9,515 nucleotides of DNA from an uncultured Oribacterium sp. (GTDB lineage Bacteria > Bacillota > Clostridia > Lachnospirales > Lachnospiraceae). The stretch is taken from contig CALAOB010000101.1 of NCBI GenBank assembly GCA_937927445.1, forward strand, positions 1-9,515. The letters are read 5' to 3'. Under the pieces are notes generated by a model. The model did no database searches and was not told the origin of the DNA. It saw nothing but the letters and a program-made list of their open reading frames with translations. Numbering within the stretch: the first letter of the stretch is position 1; each line of letters starts with the position of its first letter. A program made the position numbers and the translations under genes. Below, piece after piece: positions 5,858 to 9,515 of this stretch.

Positions 5858-5886
5858 CAAAAAGAGACGGCCATGCGACCGTCTCT
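5858..5886 (-). terminator. Intrinsic terminator of the uracil permease gene
   Basis: On the minus strand AGAGACGG (5886-5879) pairs with CCGTCTCT (5870-5863), extended by a G-U and a G-C pair to a GCAT loop and followed by TTTTT (5863-5859). It begins 22 nt after the stop codon. Confidence 0.88.
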
Positions 5887-5908
5887 GAGATGCTGTTTTA
5901 TGCACGTA

Positions 5909-7342
5909 TTACTTTTCCTTCGTGCTGCCGTCGTCCATCATGTTCTGCTGGCCGGCCTTCTTCGCGAGCTGCCATACGAGGGACTCGCCCTGTGCGATTT
6001 CGAAGTTGACGCCGGTGTCGTTCGGCTCGTCCTCGATGAACTCGTAATCCTTGCCAGGCAGGATCGCGTTCAGCAGGATACCGACGAGTGAACCGGTCGC
6101 GATACCGGAGAAGTTGATGGTGATCGCACCGAGCGGAATCACGATCGCACCTGCGGTGGAGTAGTTGATACCGATCGCCAGTACGAGGATGAGCGCCGCG
6201 ATGATGACGTTACGTGACTGGGAGAAATCCACCTTCGTCTCGACGACATTACGCACACCGACGGCAGAAATCATACCGTAGAGTACCAGGGAGATACCAC
6301 CGACCGTTGCGGACGGCATCACCTCGATCAGCGCCGCGAACTTCGGGCAGAAGCTGAGGAGGATGGCAATGCAGGCGGCCAGACGGATAACCATCGGGTC
6401 GTACACCTTCGTCAGCGTGAGTACGCCGGTGTTCTCGCCGTAGGTCGTATTCGCCGGTGCACCGAAGAGGGAGGCCAATGTGGTCGCCAGGCCATCACCC
6501 GTCAGTGTACGGTGAAGACCCGGGTCCTGAATGAAGTTCTTTCCAACCGTGGAAGAAATCGCGGAGATGTCACCGATATGCTCCATCATCGTCGCGAAGG
6601 CGATCGGCACGATGGTGATCACGGAGGTGATCAGCAGGGAGGAGTCAAGGCTTCCATCCGTGAAGAGAGAGAATACGGTGCGACCGTACTCGATCGGAAG
6701 GCCGAACCAGGCTGCCTCTGCCACCGGTGCGAAATCGATACAGCCGGCGATCGCCGCTACAAGGTAGGAACCGATAACGCCGAGGAGGATCGGGATGATC
6801 TTCACCATGCCGCGACCCCAGATGTTGCAGACCACGACGATCACGATGGCTACCAGTGCGATGCCCCAGTTGCTGGAGCAGTTCTCAACCGCGGACTTCG
6901 AGAGGTTGAGACCGATGGCGATGATGATCGGACCGGTGACAACCGGCGGGAAGTACTTCATGACCTTCGAGGTACCGAAGGCACGGAAGGCTGCGGCCAG
7001 TACGAGGTAAACGAGACCGGCACACGCGACACCGAAGCAGGCGTAGCGGAGCAGATCCGGCTCACCGTTCGGTGCGATGGCTGCATAACCAGCCAGGAAC
7101 GCGAAGGACGATCCGAGGAATGCCGGAACCTTCTTCTTACTGATGAGATGGAACAGCAGGGTACCGAGACCTGCGAACAGCAGTGTCGTCGACACACTCA
7201 AGCCGGTGAGCAGCGGAACCAGCACCGTCGAACCGAACATGGCGAACATGTGCTGGAAGCCGAGAATCAGAACCTTGCCGGTGCCGAGCTTCTTCGCATC
7301 ATAGATGCCCTCTTCACCGATTTTTACAGCTTCTTTACTCAT
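5909..7342 (-). CDS. uraA: Uracil permease / uracil-xanthine transporter, NCS2 family
   Basis: Inner-membrane nucleobase:cation symporter, most likely proton-driven uracil uptake for pyrimidine salvage. The 477 residues carry many hydrophobic spans, as expected for the 14-helix NCS2 fold. The family signatures are GFQHMFAMFG (28-37), GSSFAF (77-82), PPVVTGPIIIAIGL (132-145), MMEHIGD with E254 (252-258) and GAPANTTYGENTGV with E303 (294-307). The two glutamates match the substrate-binding pair known in E. coli UraA, and the NTTYGEN loop favours uracil over purines. It is about 50 residues longer than E. coli UraA, mostly in a polar C-terminal tail. The ATG at 7342 has AAGGGG 6 nt upstream. It lies downstream of sdaAA in the same direction but has its own promoter and terminator. 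No PyrR attenuator is seen in the roughly 35-nt leader. Xanthine transport is the main alternative. Confidence 0.92.
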   Translation of the reverse strand: MSKEAVKIGEEGIYDAKKLGTGKVLILGFQHMFAMFGSTVLVPLLTGLSVSTTLLFAGLGTLLFHLISKKKVPAFLGSSFAFLAGYAAIAPNGEPDLLRYACFGVACAGLVYLVLAAAFRAFGTSKVMKYFPPVVTGPIIIAIGLNLSKSAVENCSSNWGIALVAIVIVVVCNIWGRGMVKIIPILLGVIGSYLVAAIAGCIDFAPVAEAAWFGLPIEYGRTVFSLFTDGSLDSSLLITSVITIVPIAFATMMEHIGDISAISSTVGKNFIQDPGLHRTLTGDGLATTLASLFGAPANTTYGENTGVLTLTKVYDPMVIRLAACIAILLSFCPKFAALIEVMPSATVGGISLVLYGMISAVGVRNVVETKVDFSQSRNVIIAALILVLAIGINYSTAGAIVIPLGAITINFSGIATGSLVGILLNAILPGKDYEFIEDEPNDTGVNFEIAQGESLVWQLAKKAGQQNMMDDGSTKEK

Positions 7343-7383
7343 AAAAATCCCCTTTTCTGTAAACTATAAACAAAACCATTGAG

Positions 7384-7412
7384 ACTATAACACAGTGGCA
7401 TAAAGATGAAAA
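7384..7412 (-). promoter_or_regulatory. Promoter of the uracil permease gene
   Basis: Minus strand: -35 TTTTCA (7407-7412), 17-nt spacer and -10 TATAGT (7384-7389). It sits in the 110-nt AT-rich gap after sdaAA, where no clear terminator is seen, so some read-through from the serine dehydratase genes is possible. Confidence 0.5.
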
Positions 7413-7452
7413 CCAAATTCTAAAAATTTTATAAACTGATGATTACTGATGA

Positions 7453-8340
7453 TTACTCCTCCGCTCCAAAGACGCGTTCCTTCAGTTTGCGGCCGGTCGG
7501 GGTGGCGGCGAGGCCGCCGCCGGCGGTTTCCTTGAGGGCACTATTCATCATGTCGCCGACGGACTGCATCGCGCTGATGCACTCATCTGCCGGGATGTAG
7601 GCGCGGATGCCGGCGAGGACCATGTCCGCGCTGGAGAAGGCGATCATGATGCCGGAGACGTTCCGCTTGATGCACGGAATCTCGACGAGGCCGGCAACGG
7701 GGTCGCAGGCGAGGCCGAGCTGGTTCGCGATGGCGATGGCGAGCGCGTCCGCGCACATGTCCGGACTGCCGCCCTTCAGCTCGACGAGGGCAGCTGCCGC
7801 CATGCCGGAGGCACTGCCACACTCGGCCTGACAGCCGCCGGTCGCGCCGGCGATCGATGCGTTTTTCGCGATGACCATACCGAAGGCACCCGATGTAAAC
7901 ATGGACATCACGATGTCGCGCTTCTCGGCTTTTCCTTCCTTATAAAGAGAGACGAGGCAGCCCGGAAGTATCCCGCAGGAGCCGGCTGTCGGGCTCGCGA
8001 CGATGCGCCCCATGGAGGCATTGCACCCGGCCACGCTGAGCGCCCGCGCCATCGCACCGGTCATGAAGCTGCCGGAAAGACCGCCACCGGTGCGCTTCGC
8101 GTAGTCGAACATGTGGTAGCCCTCGCCGCCGGTGAGACCGGACATCGAGACCTGGTCCTTCGCAGAGCCGGACTCCACCGCCTCGCACATGACGTCGAAG
8201 CTCCGCTCCATCCGTGTGTAGAGGGTCTGCGGGTCGGCTTCCGCCGCAGCCGCCTGATCCGCCAGCACCATCTCAGATATTTTCATCTTCTGTTTCTTCG
8301 CCGCCTCGACGAGCTCGGCGATGGAATCATATTTCAGCAT
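7453..8340 (-). CDS. sdaAA: L-serine dehydratase, iron-sulfur-dependent, alpha subunit
   Basis: Catalytic [4Fe-4S] subunit that deaminates L-serine to pyruvate and ammonia, working with the beta subunit encoded immediately upstream; 295 residues, normal for the subunit. Conserved segments are SGLTGGEGYHM (67-77), SPTAGSCGILPG (116-127), GATGGCQAECGSASGMAA (165-182) and LACDPVAGLVEIPC (210-223). C170, C212 and C223 have the same spacing (42 and 11) as the three cluster cysteines Cys343, Cys385 and Cys396 of the single-chain Legionella enzyme. The fourth iron site would be open for substrate. The last 41 residues hold no Cys, so the C-terminal cysteine that plugs the Legionella active site is absent. 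The start ATG has AAGGAG 5 nt upstream and lies 12 nt after the sdaAB stop codon, so the two are one operon. Confidence 0.95.
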   Translation of the reverse strand: MLKYDSIAELVEAAKKQKMKISEMVLADQAAAAEADPQTLYTRMERSFDVMCEAVESGSAKDQVSMSGLTGGEGYHMFDYAKRTGGGLSGSFMTGAMARALSVAGCNASMGRIVASPTAGSCGILPGCLVSLYKEGKAEKRDIVMSMFTSGAFGMVIAKNASIAGATGGCQAECGSASGMAAAALVELKGGSPDMCADALAIAIANQLGLACDPVAGLVEIPCIKRNVSGIMIAFSSADMVLAGIRAYIPADECISAMQSVGDMMNSALKETAGGGLAATPTGRKLKERVFGAEE

Positions 8341-8352
8341 AGCATCTCCTTT

Positions 8353-9021
8353 TTAGATCTTGTGAATGAGCAGGCAGTTCAGCACATCCGGCGTCTGGCG
8401 GATGTCGGCGGTGATCTTCTCCGGCGGCACAGAGTCGGCCTCGATGGTCATCAGGGCCTCACCGCCCTTCTCGCGCCGGCTCAGCTGGAAGGCACCGATG
8501 TTGATGTCGCTGTACATGAGATGCATGAGATTCGTGACGTTCGCGATGACACCCGGTACGTCACGGTGCAGAACGAGGATGGTTTCCTTGTCGCCCGAGA
8601 ACTTCACTTCCATGCCGTTGATGATGTCGATGCGAATGTTTCCGCCGCCGACGCTGGCACCCTGCATGAAGCCGCTGCGGCCGTCCGGCAGATAGTAGGT
8701 GATGCGCGCGGTATTCGGATGTGCATTCGGGATGTCCTGGTGGATGAAGTTAATCTCGATGCCCTCTTCCTTCGCGATGTCGAGCGCGTCACGGATGCGG
8801 GTATCGTCCGTCTCGAAGCCCATGATTCCACCCACGATGGCGCGGTCCGTACCGTGGCCGCGGCCCGTACGTGAAAACGAACCGGACAGAATGATATCAC
8901 AGCGGGACGGCGTCCGCCCATCCATCAGCTTATTGGCCACACGCCCGAGACGACACGCACCCGCGGTGTGCGAACTCGACGGACCGATCATCACCGGCCC
9001 GATAATATCGAAAACGTCCAT
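8353..9021 (-). CDS. sdaAB: L-serine dehydratase, iron-sulfur-dependent, beta subunit
   Basis: 222-residue partner of the alpha subunit. The N-terminal part carries IGPSSSHTAGA with H18, the signature of this domain, and GRGHGTDRAIVGG (53-65). Residues from about 147 form an ACT domain (LHRDVPGVIANVTNL), a fold that often binds serine or another amino acid to control activity. The ATG at 9021 is chosen because AAAGGAGA lies 5 nt before it and the product starts MDVFDIIGP as relatives do; the frame is open 44 codons further without support, and those codons overlap the folded leader. It is the first gene of the sdaAB-sdaAA operon. The roughly 180-nt leader, with a terminator-like hairpin, suggests control before translation. 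Confidence 0.94.
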   Translation of the reverse strand: MDVFDIIGPVMIGPSSSHTAGACRLGRVANKLMDGRTPSRCDIILSGSFSRTGRGHGTDRAIVGGIMGFETDDTRIRDALDIAKEEGIEINFIHQDIPNAHPNTARITYYLPDGRSGFMQGASVGGGNIRIDIINGMEVKFSGDKETILVLHRDVPGVIANVTNLMHLMYSDINIGAFQLSRREKGGEALMTIEADSVPPEKITADIRQTPDVLNCLLIHKI

Positions 9022-9132
9022 AACTGTCTCCTTTGATTCTGAACATCCTACCGGATAGCATGAATGCTGTTTTTCAGAGGTATCCCCCGCTGTTTCCAGA
9101 AGAGCGATACTTCGCATCCTGTCGAACGAAAA

Positions 9133-9180
9133 CTGCCAGGAGTCAGTTCGCACACATGTGCTCGATCTGACCTCTGACAG
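9133..9180 (-). promoter_or_regulatory. Long hairpin with T-tail in the sdaAB leader, attenuator-like
   Basis: On the minus strand the arms at 9180-9167 (CTGTCAGAGGTCAG) and 9146-9133 (CTGACTCCTGGCAG) pair at 13 of 14 positions, counting two G-U pairs. A small GCAC/GTGC stem lies in the loop (9150-9161), and TTTT follows at 9132-9129. It lies about 25 nt into the predicted transcript and about 110 nt before the start codon. The T-run is short, so termination is uncertain; a small GCGA/TCGC hairpin follows at 9104-9115. No T-box or known riboswitch motif was recognised. Confidence 0.4.
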
Positions 9181-9210
9181 CTCCCCTTGCTATCCTTCTA
9201 TATATAAATC

Positions 9211-9239
9211 ATTTTAATATCAAACGCACTGTATAACAA
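9211..9239 (-). promoter_or_regulatory. Promoter of the sdaAB-sdaAA operon
   Basis: Minus strand: -35 TTGTTA (9234-9239), 17-nt spacer, -10 TAAAAT (9211-9216). The predicted start near 9204 gives a leader of about 180 nt. Confidence 0.5.
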
Positions 9240-9314
9240 GGCACAAGCCCGCAGAAAAGCACGGAATTACGTAGATAGTCTTTATTTTACCGATAAAATT
9301 AATTTATATTTTTC

Positions 9315-9343
9315 TTGTTTCCGCATCTCTGTTCACATATAAT
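9315..9343 (+). promoter_or_regulatory. Strong promoter directed to the right edge
   Basis: TTGTTT (9315-9320), 17-nt spacer and consensus TATAAT (9338-9343). A 6-bp inverted repeat, TCTCTG (9326-9331) and CAGAGA (9347-9352), flanks the -10 box and could be an operator. Transcription would start near 9350. The stretch 9240-9314 before it is AT-rich and shows no gene. Confidence 0.7.
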
Positions 9344-9349
9344 AAGCAG

Positions 9350-9515
9350 AGACATTTCAGCTGAAGGACCCAGGAGGACCGGCAACAGAAGCCATACGGA
9401 GAGTTCGTGTAAAATCAAGCCAGGTTCCCTTAGCGGCACTTGGTACAATTTTCCTTAGCGCCCTCTAGCAACGCTGAGTTTTCATGAAGAAAACTCAGCG
9501 ATTGCAGAGGGCCTA
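9350..9515 (+). ncRNA. RNA B: non-coding RNA or long leader, cut by the right edge
   Basis: The transcript from the 9315-9343 promoter shows no usable reading frame in the 165 nt visible. An AGGAGG at 9372-9377 has no start codon at a proper distance, and GTG at 9407 is followed at once by TAA. It contains the block starting GGACCCAGGAGGACC (9366-9380) and the block AAGCCAGGTTCCCT (9417-9430), both matching RNA A. Between them ATACG/CGTGT (9394-9398, 9405-9409) forms a 5-bp hairpin with a U-G pair that works only on this strand. CCTTAGCG occurs twice, 25 nt apart (9428-9435, 9453-9460). The end is a 23-bp hairpin at 9460-9512 with two single-A bulges. It could be an independent small RNA or the leader of a gene beyond the window. 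Confidence 0.5.
9460..9512 (+). other. 23-bp bulged hairpin at the right edge
   Basis: Three stacked stems: GCCCTCT/AGAGGGC (7 bp), GCAA/TTGC (4 bp) and CGCTGAGTTTTC/GAAAACTCAGCG (12 bp), closing a 5-nt loop ATGAA at 9484-9488. Single A bulges sit at 9467 and 9501 on opposite strands. Only three bases follow before the edge, so a T-run cannot be judged. Confidence 0.7.

Noticed and set aside
9022..9210. T-box or known riboswitch in the sdaAB leader
   Set aside because: No T-box sequence and no signature of the glycine, lysine, SAM, TPP, FMN or cobalamin classes was found by eye. A covariance search would settle it.
9366..9430. Assigning RNA B to a known family such as ydaO/c-di-AMP, glycine, cobalamin or 6S RNA
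   Set aside because: Only isolated short matches (for example GGACCC or GGAGAG) were seen, without the remaining conserved parts of any of these families.
1..9515. CRISPR array, insertion sequence, prophage or attachment site
   Set aside because: No regularly spaced repeats, no transposase or integrase coding sequence, and no duplication of the tRNA-Cys 3' end were seen in the window.

Overview
The window looks like a stretch of a Clostridia chromosome, probably a Lachnospiraceae-type Firmicute with fairly GC-rich coding DNA. The evidence is strong AGGAGG-type ribosome binding sites, AT-rich sigma-A style promoters in short intergenic gaps, a two-subunit iron-sulfur serine dehydratase (sdaAB-sdaAA), a UgpC-type sugar ABC transporter with its own ATPase, and single genes separated by intrinsic terminators. 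The genus cannot be told from sequence alone.

Layout from left to right. (1) 1-1794, minus strand: the start of a carbohydrate ABC transporter operon. A UgpC/MsmX-type ATPase is followed 2 nt later by a MalF/UgpA-type permease that runs off the left edge. (2) 1795-2219: a 425-nt gap with no convincing protein gene. It holds two small hairpins in the ATPase leader, a well-folded plus-strand RNA candidate (RNA A) and the tRNA promoter. (3) 2220-2290: tRNA-Cys(GCA) with its own promoter and a perfect-palindrome terminator. (4) 2420-4546: a divergent pair, a PHP-domain metal hydrolase (minus) and an RlmI-type rRNA methyltransferase (plus), fired from overlapping face-to-face promoters. (5) 4641-5108, minus: rpiB. 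(6) 5393-5635, plus: an uncharacterised 80-residue protein with a perfect 14-bp palindrome between promoter and start. (7) 5909-7342, minus: an NCS2 uracil permease. (8) 7453-9021, minus: the two subunits of L-serine dehydratase, behind a long folded leader. (9) 9022-9515: a 494-nt gap with the sdaAB leader and promoter, then a strong plus-strand promoter driving an apparently non-coding RNA (RNA B) that continues past the right edge.

The protein genes are ordinary housekeeping and uptake functions: sugar import, pentose-phosphate interconversion, rRNA modification, uracil import, and serine breakdown to pyruvate. The most unusual signal is non-coding. RNA A and RNA B, about 7.3 kb apart and on the same strand, share two sequence blocks in the same order at almost the same spacing (52 and 51 nt). 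Their differences are mostly G/A transitions, and both keep a similar nested fold although only A happens to contain an open reading frame. This suggests two members of one structured RNA family. I cannot assign it to a known family from memory, and whether it is new needs a covariance-model search.
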